Shown here piece after piece: positions 12,365 to 27,117 of a stretch of DNA of 64,000 nt; the stretch's first letter is position 1; the number at the start of each line of letters is the position of its first letter. The position numbers and the translations under genes are program-made. This DNA comes from Kudoa neothunni (taxonomy: Eukaryota > Cnidaria): assembly GCA_964304625.1 (NCBI GenBank), contig OZ199838.1, positions 8,494,001 to 8,558,000 on the forward strand, read 5' to 3'. Under the pieces are notes generated by a model, which made no database searches, had not been told where the DNA came from, and saw only the letters and a list, made by a program, of their open reading frames with translations.

Positions 12365-12750
12365 TAACATCCTTTATAAAATTGCAAAAAAGAGTAAAAA
12401 TCAACATTTCGTAACCAGAAGGATTAATTTTTATCGCAACATTTTGAAAGGGACTGAAAATCCTATCAAAGTTACCCAATGATTTTGTTTAATAAATAAA
12501 TGAACTTTAATCGTTAATTAAATTGCTCATGAAATTAAGGTAGTCATATTTTTGGTCAATCATTTGTAAAATAAACTTAAAAATACTCATTAGTTTCCCT
12601 CAATACCTCTATTTATATTTGAATGGAAAGTGCGCGCATAATTTTGTTTTTCTAAATCATCACATTGCCAAATAATGACAAGTTTAAAATGCATAAATTA
12701 AAATAGAAAATTTTTCGTCACATAGTATCAGAAAAACTTGAGCATTAGCG

Positions 12751-12987
12751 CTAGTTCATAATATTTTCGGTCGTAGTTTTAGATGGCGTAGGTTGTTTGA
12801 CTCTCCAAACAATTCCATTTTTGCCGATAGTTGGATTCCCAGTAACATCGACTGCTAAGGATTCCTCCGAAATTTCAGAAGGTTCAGATACAAAGTCATC
12901 AAATTCACTTTCTGATGATAGTAAATCTTTACTATATATCTCAGATTCGCTCAGTGACATTTTCCAAATAAAACCACATGTGCGCAT
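12751..12987 (-). pseudogene. Acidic N-terminal part of a piggyBac-type transposase
   Basis: A 78-codon minus-strand frame, very rich in Ser, Glu and Asp, followed by GIVWRVKQPTPSKTTTENIM. An acidic start followed by a Trp/Pro segment ending in Asn-Ile is how piggyBac transposases begin. The likely initiator is the second Met (MSLSESEIY). The rest of the protein continues at 9860-8718 beyond the inserted repeat. The two parts are in the right order and on the same strand; that they were one gene is inferred. Confidence 0.55.
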
Positions 12988-12994
12988 GTATTAA

Positions 12995-13625
12995 GATTCG
13001 AAAACACGTTTCTTAGAGATGTGATATAATTTAATGTAGTATTCGAATTTTTAAATGCCAAGAATTATCAATTTAATTTAAAAATGGAAGTTTATCCATT
13101 ATTGTACACAAAATAAAATATTCACAATAATATTTAGTTTACGATCCTGCGCGAGGAAAGTACCAAATGAAACGTAAAGGATTAAGTGGAATTATCTGAT
13201 ACATTTTCCGCGGTTTTACTCAAAGTATAACCAATAGATTTCTAAAATATTCCATCGCTTCATTATTTAGATTTTTTTCGATAAATTCATTAAAAAACCT
13301 AGGTTCTAATTGACCCCAAGGTCTTTGGGGTGTTGTTTTTTGGTCTTTAGAAGGTTAATATAATGTTAGTAAAAATATTTCTCCAGAATAAAAAGGAATC
13401 CATTTTTAAATCTCTTTTTTGGAGGAGTGCGGAGTTGTCCTCCTAAGTGGTAGGGGGTGCAGAAATTAAAATGATTTGTGAAGCGCTGACTTATCTTTTA
13501 AAAATTATCAAAAAAGGAACAATTTCAGATACTCACCACTCACCTGTCTTAGGGCTTGTTAATGCTTCGATTGTCGGCGAAACAACGTGAGACATGTGTC
13601 TGCGCACCAGAACCTAAAAATTAAG
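12995..13625. other. Upstream region of the CCDC47-like gene
   Basis: AT-rich sequence without an open frame of note. It must hold the promoter of the following gene, but I see no element I could name with confidence. An upstream in-frame ATG at 13587 exists; see the gene entry. Confidence 0.35.
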
Positions 13626-16398
13626 ATGGTTAAGCCGTTGAACTCTCCAATATTTTTATTTGCCCTGATTTTGGTTGTACTATTTTCACTAAATTTTAAA
13701 TTTATTGAACTGTCCCAAATTCAGTACGATGGCGATGTCGACGATGAAATTGATATTGAGCCGATCGGTGAAAATTATCGTTATCAACATCAACAAATCA
13801 ATGGTATTGAGCTTTTTAAAAAAAAACATTAATTTTTCTAGAATCTGCTATTGAATATGAGTCCAAAAAATCCGAAGACTCTGTAAGATTGAGAAATATG
13901 AAAAAATCGGCACCCAAATTAGTAATATAAGTTATTTTCCAATTTTTGAATAATTTTCCATCTAGAATATTTTGTGGAGTAGATTACCTGAGTATAAAAT
14001 AGAGTTAATTTTTGTGGGAATTGCTCTTTTGCTTATGGTTGTCTATTTGATGGGATCTAATATTAATACTTCGATTTCTCAGCAATGGTATTTACTGTTA
14101 TATTATCGTGGAGGCATAAATCAAAAAATAATTGCGTTTATCAATCCATAGGATTAATCGAAATAAAGCATACTTAAAATCACAATTTGATTTTTGCGGT
14201 ATGTGTACTGAGAATATGCTATTATAAAAATCAAGTAATTTACTTTTACCAGGTAACACCAACCTAAATTCTGCTAACTTTATCCAAATCGATGATAAAA
14301 AATTTATTCTCTGGTGTACTGGAAGTAAATTTTGCAAAGGAGCTCTATTAGAGTTGGATGTAGGGTCGAAAATTAATAATGATCAACTTTGTACATTGTT
14401 CTTTTTAGTTATTTCCTCGACAATCATTGATAGATATATTTTGGATACTGCTTTCGAGGCGCCAAACAAAGGATTCATTGGTATCTTTTTGATTCATGTT
14501 TACTTTTTAACATTGGTACGTGCTAATAAATGAAATTCTATTTTTACTTTAGAAATTGACCATCTACCTCAACAATGACACTGAAATTCCTATTTTGGTT
14601 ATGGGAGATAAACAAATTCTCGCCAAGGATGCTATGTTGAAGGCACATGTAAAGTTTTGATTCGAATAAGTTGTTCAATTTTTTATTGTTTAGACTCAAT
14701 TCTGTAAGGAAAGAAAGATTGATGTGATATTTGAAAACAAAAACTCCATCCCAACTAATTTGGTGGTTACCTCGGAGTTGAATGAGTTCTATTCTGCCAT
14801 TTCAAAGAAATCGGTATATTAAATTAATTATTATAATGATAATAATAGCCTTTGAGATTTATCTCTTAATTTATTTTTATTTCGACAAATGAAACAATTT
14901 AACTTGGTCATTTCGGAGTTAAATCCTTCCGGGCGTTGATAGGATTAATTTTACTACAAAAAACTTTACCATTTATTTTATATATTCTAATGGAATCCCA
15001 ATAGCGCCTTAACTTTTGCCTTTTATCCAAAAAATATAGCATATGAAAATAAACTTATTATGAATGTTTACTGATTTTTTTTAATGTGCTATCGAAATTC
15101 TTACACTGACCTCTTGGGGATCGAATTGATCTCAGCTTAAAATAACATGAGTTAAACTTTTAATAATATTTTTTATAACTTTATCGAGATAAAGATCTAA
15201 TTACAGAACTTAACAGATTAAACGAAAAATAAAAATTTGACGTAGATAAATGAAAAGTCGAGAGAATACACTTGAAAAATGAGTGATTTTTAGTGTGTTA
15301 ACTTCAGAAAATGTATTTCAAGCGATTGAAATTGTTAAGAATAAACGATTGTATGATTTCTCCCTCAGAATTATTGGGATATGATTACGAGACAATTAAA
15401 AATAAAAATATTATTTCCTGGGAGAATGATAGGTTAGAGCTTGTGAGAGTTTCAATATGGAACAGCAGTGTCAAATTTTTGTAATATAAAACTTTAGTTT
15501 AGATTGGCTCTAAAATTTTATAATAACTAACAAAAATATCGAATTAATTAAATTTATCACGTATAACATTAAATGTGTTAGTCAAATTTATTCTATAGTC
15601 AAGATAGTTTGATATACACCCGATTAACTGTCCTTTGATGTTTAGTTTGGACAGCTGTTCAGAAAGTATCACTCAATTATAAGATCAGTTCTATTCACCG
15701 ATCTTAAATACGACGAGTGTGTATTATTGTTGACTGCTGGCCTTATTTCTAAAACGGTGCTATAGATTTGAGAAAGAATTCACTATTTCTGAACTTGATG
15801 ATAACAATAAAAATGAAATATCAAAGTCTAAAACTATAACGATTGATTTGCAATGTAAACTATAATTCTAAATATTAGCTATATCATTCATTATAGTCGA
15901 AAGTGGTTTCTTTAAATCCGAATTATGTTCAGATGTTGATTTTGGCGATTTTTTCGAAATATGGATGAAATCGGTTGAACAAATATCCCTCTCCAGTAAT
16001 TTTTTCATCAGCAAGGAAGTACAATTATATTATTTAAAGTCGCCAGAACCTTACATGTTTATAGGGTAAAAATAAATTATCAAAGGCTAGAGCTGATATC
16101 CAGGCCAAGATACAGAAAAAAGAACATCAACTTCGCGTTGAAGTATTATTTTATTTCCTTATTGATTTGTTGGCCAAAGTTAAATATAACCTATTAGAAA
16201 GCTATGCAACGAAAAGATATGAAAGTTAGGGAGGAAAATGAAAAGATTATGAGCACATCTAATCCTGTTCTTCAAATGAAATTACAGGTACCTATTTTTT
16301 GAGTTCGTTTTATCAACGAATTATAGGCAAAGAAAGAAAAGAGAGAACAACGAAATGCGAAGAAAAAGATGGCGAAATCAGTCAAAATTGTCTCATAA
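13626..16398 (+). CDS. CCDC47: CCDC47-like ER membrane protein (PAT complex subunit)
   Basis: CCDC47 is an ER membrane protein of the PAT complex, which helps fold multi-pass membrane proteins at the translocon, and it also affects ER calcium. The start at 13626 puts a hydrophobic signal-like segment (PIFLFALILVVLFSLNF) at residues 7-23, better placed than the ATG at 13587. An acidic luminal stretch (DGDVDDEIDIEP) follows, then a transmembrane helix (about 14008-14070, ELIFVGIALLLLMVVYLMG), then the family's cytosolic domain with the FILWCTGSKFCKGALLELD block (about 14300-14360). The C-terminus is a basic Lys/Arg/Glu coiled coil (about 16090-16398) ending MAKSVKIVS. Exons recognised: 13626-13803, 13842-about 13878, about 13967-14090, 14140-14360, 14409-14482, 14554-14649, 14695-14816, then pieces at about 15770-16070 and 16090-16398. 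Exons between 14820 and 15770 are not resolved, and a frame problem near 16140 is possible. Confidence 0.8.
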
Positions 16399-16822
16399 AA
16401 ATTTTGTTCCGATCTAACAATACTGCTAATGAGAACATAAAACTTTGTAGCTAAAGTATCAAATTTTAGATCAAATGAATAATTATTTATAGAAGTATGA
16501 TTTGTAAATTAATGTTTTTGTCATATATTTGTGCGAAATTGAATTTGCTTTGGGTTTATTTTGTAATCTTTGGACTATAAATATTTGAAAAGCTTATTAA
16601 AATTAGTTGCATATAATTGTCTTATAACAGTCCAGCCTACATATAGATAATTTTCAAATTTCGGTATGTGTAAAATTTTAAATTGTAACGACTGGCTGAG
16701 TGATGATATTAAATGGATTAGGGTTTGTACGTAATTGTTTTTTTGAAGAAATTTTCCTAATCTGTTATATTTAATTATTTCTGACCAGTCGTTTCGCTCT
16801 TAGGGCAACAAATAATTAAATA
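16399..16822. other. 3' flank of the CCDC47-like gene
   Basis: AT-rich sequence without coding signal, holding the presumed 3' untranslated region. AATAAA-like words are too frequent in this composition to name one as the poly(A) signal. Confidence 0.35.
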
Positions 16823-16896
16823 CAGTCGAACCTCGATTATCCGGAAAATTTGGGACCCGCGATTTTCTTTCCGGATAGCGAGGTTCCGGTTAATCG
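16823..16896. repeat. Foldback tip of a Tigger-like element
   Basis: It starts after TA with CAGTCGAACCTCGATTATCC, and its second half is an imperfect inverse complement (TTCCGGATAGCGAGGTTCCGG), so it can fold on itself. The inverse complement of 58518-58605 has the same layout and a similar tip. It may be a tiny MITE or the left end of a longer element whose right end (about 18360-18390, CCGGATAATCGAA) was separated by the hAT insertion at 17284. Confidence 0.5.
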
Positions 16897-16899
16897 ATC

Positions 16900-17283
16900 G
16901 TAAACAACGCCTTGAGCGCGCGCGGTTTTTTAAATTTCTACTTAAACGATTGTTTGTTTGATTTATAATTTTTTTCTATTTATTAAGTAAAATATTTTAA
17001 CTTCTGCCATTTAAATTAAAAACGTTGACATATCTATTAACTGAGAATACGGAGACTTAAAAGAAAAACAATACGTAATTATGGCAGCTTCTACACGTCT
17101 ACAGAGGAATAACCTACTTTTTTAAATAATCGATAATTAATGTTCGTTTAATGTATATACAAGCATGTGTTCAGATATAGCGAAAATTTATATAAAAACT
17201 GAAAGTTTAACTTAAGTTTTACAAGAAAAATATATTAATAAATAACCTAGAAATATTGTTTTAAATACTGCATTGGTATGTAC
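16900..17283. other. AT-rich sequence, no gene seen
   Basis: Nothing coding is visible between the Tigger-like tip and the hAT derivative. Confidence 0.35.
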
Positions 17284-18300
17284 CAGGGGTGGCCAGACTT
17301 GCCCAGATCGGGAGCAAACTTTAAGGTTGCCAAAATTTTCAAGAGCTACATGGCATCAAAATAATTTATGTACCTATTCCTTATTTATAACTTACATTTT
17401 TAGAAAATTTCTGGTAAATATTTAGATAAAATGTTGTAGAATTATAAAAAAGGTTGTTTCATTTTTTTTATTTAGTTAATCCCTTGAAAACTTACATATA
17501 ATTTTTACAGGTATAATTTTTGATGGTTTTTTCAAAAAGTAAATTAATAGTTAATGACCTAATAAACTTTTTCTCTATGTAGAAGGTCGAAAAAATAATA
17601 AAATATTTGTCATATTTAATCATGTGATGGTCTGACAAAAAATAAAGTAAATTATTTACGAATAACATAATAACACAAGAATTTAATGCTTTCGAAATTG
17701 TTTCTAATGTAAAAAGGTTTTTTTGTTTCCATATTATCAGTAAGTTGACGGTAATCAGGTTTGTATGCTGTTAGCGCTGTACGAATCAGTTCCATCAGGT
17801 GTTTGTTTGCGGGGAAGGGATCCGCGATGCTCTGATTTTACAAATTTCATCGTTGAATAAATAAACTCACAACAATAAGTTGTTCCAAAGATAGAAACAA
17901 GTTTGAGGCGAATTTCTTTTAAATTTGAATATTTAGTTTCTAGAACGTATTTCCACAATTCGCTTGGTGAGATGGAATTATGAATCATGTTTAAAGCTTT
18001 AATGAATGCTTTATTCTTTCGATATCTATCATTTTGATAATGGATAAACATTAATTCTAAGTGTACTCTCTAATTAATATGTAATAATTCAAGTTTGTAT
18101 CAAATATTAAAACTACATGGTAGTTTGTAATTATGTTTTCTAATCAAAAATATTATCTAGTTTAAGATTAAATATTTAATTTCTTCGCTTGATTAAATAG
18201 TTTAAATTTTGTACTTTTCTAAATTAACGTGCTGGTTGAATTAAAAAAAAAGTTCAACTAAAAACCTTTTTTTTCAAGGGTCACGGTTTGGCCACCCTTG
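17284..18300 (-). mobile_element. hAT-derived non-autonomous element, copy 1
   Basis: Left tip CAGGGGTGGCCAGACTTG, right tip TTTGGCCACCCTTG; these are imperfect inverted repeats of the hAT type. The flanks GTATGTAC and GTATATAT match at six of eight positions, consistent with an aged 8-bp duplication. The 1017-bp unit is closely related over its full length to 30116-31120, including its coding fragment, so both derive from one already truncated parent. Confidence 0.75.
17755..18051 (-). pseudogene. hAT transposase C-terminal fragment
   Basis: A 98-codon frame on the minus strand reads LKEIRLKLVSIFGTTYCCEF followed by IYSTMKFVKSEHRGSLP. This closely follows the C-terminal dimerisation region of ZBED5/GTF2IRD2-type hAT transposases, where the usual text is CES-x-FSTMKFVKSKHR. 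The catalytic part is absent, and the element is too short to hold it. The same fragment, further decayed, is in the copy at 30116-31120 (about 30600-30870). Such an orphan piece is expected to be non-functional. Confidence 0.7.
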
Positions 18301-19254
18301 GTATATATGCTACATTGTATGTCGTACGGTGATGGGTGGTACTTTTATCCGGAAATATGATTAAATAGTTATACCGGTTTCCGGATAATCGAATATTTAT
18401 CCACACGTAATGTCAATAAAATCCAAATAAAATTTAAATATTAACATTATAATATGTCAATTAACAATTACAGTTTGAAACAATCTGTTAGAAATGTTTT
18501 TATCGTCATATTTTATAATTTAAGCTATACTTACAATCATTGGGTAGAAATGATTCAAGTTATCATTTTTTTATACGAAACGTTGGGCGTATTTCTGAGA
18601 GAGCATTTTTGGTTTCTCTGTACTCACAACATTTGACATGACCATTTTTACTGAAACTATCACTGTGTTGGGGATTATCACTTTAATTTGATCTCATTTT
18701 TTCGGTCCATTGTTAATATTTATCATTGGTAATTATAAATTATAGGTGTTTTAAGGATTCAAAAAGATTTAGATTAAATTACTAAAATTTCATAATTTTT
18801 AATAATTTTTTAGTTTATATATTATTAAAATTATGTTCCTTCTTAATTAAAACGATATATTATTACTAATGAAATATTTTTCATATAGTTTTTTTTAAAT
18901 CGTTATGTTCTATATTCTGATATCAATTCATGAGTTGTTTGTAATAAAAAAATAAAGCGCCTATAATAATAACATTATAAAAACACAAAATTTCATTAAT
19001 TGGCTAAAAACTCTCGAAATACATTAGATGTTTCATGACATATTTTATATTCAATTGTTTATAAGTCAACTCGTTATCGATAGAACCACTCTCTTAATTA
19101 ACATTAGCACGTACGCGTAAAAATATAACACTACTGCACAACAGGGTCCAATGGACCTTGTTCGTACGTACAAGTGTTAACGTTTTAAAGAGCACCGTGG
19201 ATTGAGGTTGTTTAGATAAATAAAATGAAATTCAGCACAACACACAAATATCTA
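18301..19254. other. Repeat-like AT-rich sequence
   Basis: The stretch 18530-18660 resembles 2160-2290, and 18710-18800 weakly resembles 5640-5760, so this is probably an uninterrupted relative of the dispersed repeat split by the Mutator-like element. The open frame at 18454-18636 has no family features. The last part is the 3' flank of DDX23. Confidence 0.35.
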
Positions 19255-22218
19255 TTATGCGGTATAAACAACTTCGTCTTTGCGTTTTTTTTGAATAACT
19301 GTTCCAGGCTTGTGTAAAGCTTCCGGATGGTGTAATAATTCGTTGGGGCATATACTTGCTGGACTTTGCATCAGCATCGTTCTCAAGTCGTAATACAAAT
19401 GGGTATCGTCAGGAGTGAGGAAAGTGATTGCAATACCATTCTTACCAGCACGACCAGTTCTACCAACACGATGAGTGTAATCCTCGATAGTTTTGGGAAC
19501 GTCATAGTTTAAAACTAAAGAAACATCCTTCACATCTATACCACGACTGGCGACGTCAGTTGCCACCAGAATGAATTTGGCGCCGGTTTTAACTTCACGT
19601 AAAGATGCTTCTCTATATATCACCATTGATCGAATATAAACGCCAAAATATTTTTACCTTTGTTCCTGGCTTTTACCACCATGCAAAGACACAGCCGAAT
19701 ACTATAAGCATTCAAACCATCGAGAGATAAAAACAAAAAACATTTACTCCGATTTTATCCAATGACTTGGCCAATAGATCAGCTCCTTTTTTCTGATTAA
19801 CAAATATAATGATAGGAGGTCCATAAATTTCAGACTCGAGAATTTCAAGCAATCGTTTCCTACATATATAATCATAACCAACTAGTTCGCTGGAATTATC
19901 AAAGGATTACTTCTTCTTAGCTTCACTAACCATTTCAAACGCGTTGTTCAACGCGTTCCACGGGTTTACCAACCGTACCAATGTAAATTGTAACCGGTCG
20001 TCTATCCAACCTTAATTCAAACTAGTTCCTAGTAACTCAAATACCTCAGATATTGTTGAGCAAGTCTTTCGATTGCTGGTGACATTGTTGCTGTAAACAT
20101 ACACGTCTAATTACATACAAATTTAAAAACAAAATGATTATTTTAGCGATAAAAAGACTAAAGAAAGTCGTAAATTTTATAATTATTTAATCACTGTTCG
20201 TGAATTTATGAAATGAATATAATTTTTGTTACTTGTCTGTATTTTTCTCTATTTCCTAAGCTGATTTTCAATTGATCAACATCTTCAGTTTCTTCAGAGT
20301 CCGGTTTTATGTTGGTTAGAGGTAGATAATCAAGAACTGCTTTTCAAACTCTCCTCAAAGCCCATATCAATCATACGATCTGCTTCGTCCAACACAATAT
20401 AAGAACACTGAGAGAGAATGACATATCGAGATTCTATTTAATTAATTAAATAAACCATAATAAAACTGTAAGAGAAGAGTGTGTATCTCACCTAGCACAT
20501 CCAAAAGACGACCCGGTGTCGCAATAATGATCTATTATCATAGAAAACCTTTGATTAGTTAAAATATAAATAACCTCACAACCCAATCTTAGCTGGAGAC
20601 CTTGTTCCTCTTTTGACATCTAAAAAACCAATGTATAAAATTTCAGTAACTTTATTGGAACACATACACCACCAACTAGCGATACGGTTCTAATTCCTAG
20701 CGGTTTCGCAAATTTTATAGTTTCTTGTTCAATCTTAAATGGTTATTATTTGTAACAATTTTAAAATAGACCAACAAATAGATTATACTTGTGTAGCCAA
20801 TTCTCTAGTTGGTGCTAAAATAATAGCGTACGGACTTTGACTTGAGTCAGTTATTCTAAAATTGACACAAATTATGATGGCATCATTATAAAATTCATAT
20901 TCCAGAAAAAATACTGATTCACCCTAGGAAGATCCATAATCCACACCAACAAAGGGAGAACGAAAGCAGCAGTTTTACCACTACCAGTTTCAGCAATACC
21001 AATAACATCACGATTCAGCATACCGACTGGAATGCCGATTTTTTGAATTGGAGTGGGATCCTCGTAACCCAACGAATAAACGACTTTAACAAGTTTTTTA
21101 GGAAGACCAGATTCTTCCCAATTTCTAATTGGATTAGGAACAGATCCACCTATAAATGTGTATTGTAATAAGAACTTAAATATCTTTAGACCCATTCTAT
21201 ATACCTTTTGTAACTATACTAAAGTCCTCTTTGAAAATACGCCAATCTCTTGGAGTCATATCTTCAAGGGGTTTTTTAGTCCAGTGTCTATCTTTGTGGG
21301 CAATTTTTTAGCCTTAGATCGTTCTTCACGTAGACGTTTCTTTTCACGTTGTTTTTCTAACTCAGACCGTCTGCTGTCCATCAAAATCTTCGTAGAACTT
21401 TGATAACTCTTTCTTCTGTACTTTTATATCGATTCCCGCTATATGACCTCTCCCAAAAAGTTGGATTTGATGTTTGTTGCTGTATAGATCATTGTAATCG
21501 TGAGAAGTGTCTTCTTTGGCTTCCCAATCGAACACAAATTTTTTTTCGGTGTAGTGACGAGAACGCTTTTTCCGTTTAACAGCCCCTAAATACTTGTCCT
21601 TGATAGCATTCAGTTGGGCGACTTCATAACTCTAAATCGAAAGTTATGTTTTGATACAGTTCAATTATATAATCAATTTACATCTGAATCCTTTATTTCA
21701 TTTTGCACTGTTCCATTCTTATCCTTATTATCTGATCGGCGACTACTTCCACCACTGGTAGAACGGTACGAGCCCTCTTTATCAGCATAATTGTTGCCTT
21801 TTTAAGCATTAAAAAGACAAATAAATCAAAAAAATTCAACCTTCGATTTTAGCTTGTTTCATGAATTCTTCTCTTTTCTTTTTAGTCTCTTCATAAAGTT
21901 GCCGTTGTTTTGCAGCTTCTTCCTTTCTTCGTTCTATTGCTAGCTGTTGGCGTTCTTCTTTAGTGAGAAATTTCGGTCGTTCTTCTTGCTTCTTTTCATC
22001 TTCATGTTTCTGCAATAATTCTTCTAGTGATAAAGGCTGCCTAGAAATAGTAAATTGATGAAGAATCACGAAAAACCTGTTTTTTGGGGGTTTCATTGAC
22101 GTCAGTTGGGATTTCTTCGGTCAATTTAGAATCAGCCTCGTTTTCCCCCAACTTTTGATTCAGTCTCAATACGATTTTTTTTAGTTTTTGAACGATCTTT
22201 ATTCTTATGGGACACCAT
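19255..22218 (-). CDS. DDX23: DDX23/Prp28-type spliceosomal DEAD-box RNA helicase
   Basis: DDX23 (yeast Prp28) is the U5 snRNP helicase that exchanges U1 for U6 at the 5' splice site. The ATG at 22218 begins [12 protein letters not shown] charged N-terminal region follows, with the family's [14 protein letters not shown] block (about 22040), the [17 protein letters not shown] block (about 21520) and [10 protein letters not shown] (about 21250). Core motifs in order: PTPIQ (about 21050), AETGSGKT (motif I, about 20985), PTRELA (about 20810), DEAD (about 20385), TAT in place of SAT as usual for this subfamily (about 20075), [11 protein letters not shown] (motif V, about 19545) and [10 protein letters not shown] (motif VI, about 19465). 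The C-terminus ends [14 protein letters not shown] plus a short tail. About ten introns of 40-60 bp. At least four one-base frame breaks, all in or beside short homopolymers (near 22155, 21375, 21285 and 19945), look like sequence error. Confidence 0.92.
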
Positions 22219-23260
22219 TGCGCGATTTACACATGCGCAAGTTCTACTCACCCGACGAAGCGGCGCTCTATTCAAACCTTAATTTCGATTCTACTGCTTT
22301 TATATATTTATTTTATCTTCTGAAATGTAAAAAATTTATTCTCAAATTGTATTAAATTATATAACGATAATACCAACAATCTGTTTTCTTAATTAGTTTC
22401 GTGGGTTTTAGCTAGTTCGTTGATTACAATAAAAATTCGGTTGAATTTTTTAATCTAGAGATATTTTAGGGCAATTTTTACATTGATTCCTATTTAAATC
22501 GACGGCAACAGCTAATAAACAGCTAATATCGTATTTGGATTATTGGCCGTAGATTGTGAAATGTCTTATTAATCTGACAATGGGTGCATTGCACGCATAT
22601 TGGATCATTTGACTGGAGCTCGAGAAGGTCGCGAGTTTGAATTGCGCCCTTTCAGGGCCCGGCTTCACAATTCTCGCATTTTCTGGATCCATCTTTTTCT
22701 TTTCATTGTTGTTTTGAATATTTGTTTTAGATTGCTCTAAAAGTTCTATTGATAACTTTTTTAGGAATTGTCTTTTCGACTGAAGATTGTATTAACTAAG
22801 AAATTGAGGGTCCTAGTCCCATGCAGTTGAAATGTGTTGTATGCCGCCGCATCTGTTATGCTCTATAATACAGCTAATGACCGGCGTCTAATACAATGAT
22901 TCAAAATGTTTTCAACCTCATGGAATCTCTTATTGTTTGGGTAAAAATTGTTTCCCACATGCCTTTTTGTGGTTACTGTGTGAAGTCCTCAGCTAAAAAA
23001 TACATTTTGATGAAAAATGATCATTATTTTAAATATTATAAATAACAAATATTTATATGTGAATGGACGAATCATTGATATGTGAATTAATAAGTGTACA
23101 TTTAAAATTAATTATATACTTACATATATCATAAAAATTTGAAATTTTCCCCACAGAAAAAACTTTTCATTAATTCTTCAGATTAAAGAAAGTGATTTGA
23201 ACCAAAAAAATAATTGATTTAAAACATTTTTTATTCCTCGTGGCAATCTTTGTAGTTAAA
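22219..23260. other. Upstream flank of DDX23, no gene seen
   Basis: No coding signal. A less AT-rich patch at about 22590-22680 contains GGTCGCGAGTTTGAATT, which resembles a Pol III B box, and a GCCCTTTCAGGGC hairpin. I could not fold a complete tRNA cloverleaf, so no RNA gene is called. Confidence 0.35.
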
Positions 23261-23279
23261 TGAAAATAAGAAACTTTCT

Positions 23280-23700
23280 TATTTTATTCTTGGATCTGAT
23301 AAAAACTTTGCGCAGAACGAGAAATAAAAGATTTCCGCGTCCGTCAAACTCCTGGCACTAGCTCTTTGAATCCTAAAGATTCGGTTGAATTCCAGTTGGG
23401 AATCACGGATGTAAAACCTTAGTTTGTACCAAAAGTATTTTCAGAATTTGTTCACCTTTCGATTTAAGTTGGCTGTGGATATTTTTGTCATTGTCATCCC
23501 TCCGCAGGAATGACGTTTGATGAGACCTCAATTTCTGTATCGCTGTCAAAATCAGGGTCATCATTCTCACCGTTAATGGGTCCATCAATAATTGTGTCTA
23601 TTTCCTCAACATCGTTGGATCGACTTATATCAGAATCATCTGATAAAAGAAACACAAAACCCTCGCCGTTATTCATTGTTACACTGGTCACTTCCTACTA
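23280..23700 (-). pseudogene. N-terminal piggyBac-type remnant
   Basis: A minus-strand frame from about 23691 is rich in Asp, Glu and Ser (NDDPDFDSDTEIEVSSNVIP). In shifted frames it continues into a segment with TSVIPNWNSTESLGFKELVP. An acidic start plus such a Trp/Phe/Pro stretch is like the beginning of a piggyBac transposase, but no catalytic segment follows. A possible right end of a TTAA-flanked element (GAGGGGTTAA) is at about 24412-24421; the matching left end was not found. Low-complexity acidic text is weak evidence by itself. Confidence 0.35.
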
Positions 23701-23799
23701 ACACCCTGTTTTTTTCCAAAAAATGGCGTAGAATATCCAGAATAATGGAGAGTAGCACAGATGTGTCCGTAACATCTGCGAATACGCTGTAAGAATCTA

Positions 23800-26349
<2,550 letters not shown>

Positions 26350-26960
26350 ATTGAAAAAAACTTTAGGATTAAAAATAGGAAGGGATATAATTGGTATTTA
26401 TCCTTCATTTGAAAATATGTTTACACTAAATATTTTATTCTTCTTGAATCAGTTACCTCACTTATGATTTATGGAAGTATACAAATTATCCAAAGTTAGT
26501 TCATAATCTATTATTATTTAATTAACATTGATAACTTCATTAGTTATTTAGGATTTTATTATTGTTTGTTTATTTGTGGGGTGACAATATTCAGCTAACG
26601 AGATTTAGGTAAAAAATTTTCTTATCATTAAATTTTACACAAAAGCATGCATATCTTGCAAGATTGGGGAATTTTATTCTCTAATTGACAGTGCAATAAT
26701 GAAGATTGTGGCATCTAAAGACCATCTTCACTAATCAAATTTTTCTTTTAATATTTGTTTTTGAAAGCAAAGAAATTATGGACTCTATAGTACCACCACA
26801 AAGGTCACTTTTAAATTTATAGATTGCAACAAAAAGAGACTTGGAGCACGTGTTATCTCCATTATGTTGTTCTTACTTCGGAATTTTGTTTATTTTTTTT
26901 ACAATCCTATTTAATTATTTTGAATGTTTTAGTATAATTTTTTTGGATCACATTTGATTT
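26350..26960. other. AT-rich sequence, no gene seen
   Basis: 5' side of the hAT transposase; no further coding signal and no clear hAT tip were found. Confidence 0.35.
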
Positions 26961-26963
26961 AGC

Positions 26964-26976
26964 TCCCCCCCCCCCC
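26964..26976 (+). repeat. C homopolymer, 13 bases
   Basis: An uninterrupted run of 13 C, rare in such AT-rich sequence. Together with the G run at 28131-28145 it brackets the Merlin-like gene. Confidence 0.95.
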
Positions 26977-27117
26977 GTTAAAATTTCCGTTTTTACTGAT
27001 TATTAATTAATACGTTTGTGGATGTGCCGCCGTTAATATTACCTCATTAGATAGATTAAGCCGACAAAGTATACTATTTAACGGTTATCTACCGATTATC
27101 ATTAGATCTGCGCAAAT

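Larger units (their letters stand above)
9895..12727 (-). repeat. Dispersed repeat family A, copy 1 (split by a mariner element)
   Basis: The inverse complement of this stretch aligns over almost its whole length with 28292-30115. The one large difference is 11066-12364, absent from the second copy and itself a mariner element. Without it the copy is about 1.5 kb. Its outer end at about 12710-12727 carries the palindrome AGCGCTAG, matching ACTAGCGCTAGT at the start of copy 2. It holds no open frame I recognise and I cannot assign a superfamily. It lies between the N-terminal and main parts of a piggyBac transposase and so probably inserted into that gene. Confidence 0.65.

Noticed and set aside
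22591-22658. tRNA gene
   Set aside because: A 7-bp acceptor-like pairing (GGGTGCA with TGCGCCC) exists, but the T loop would touch the acceptor stem directly and no anticodon arm fits.
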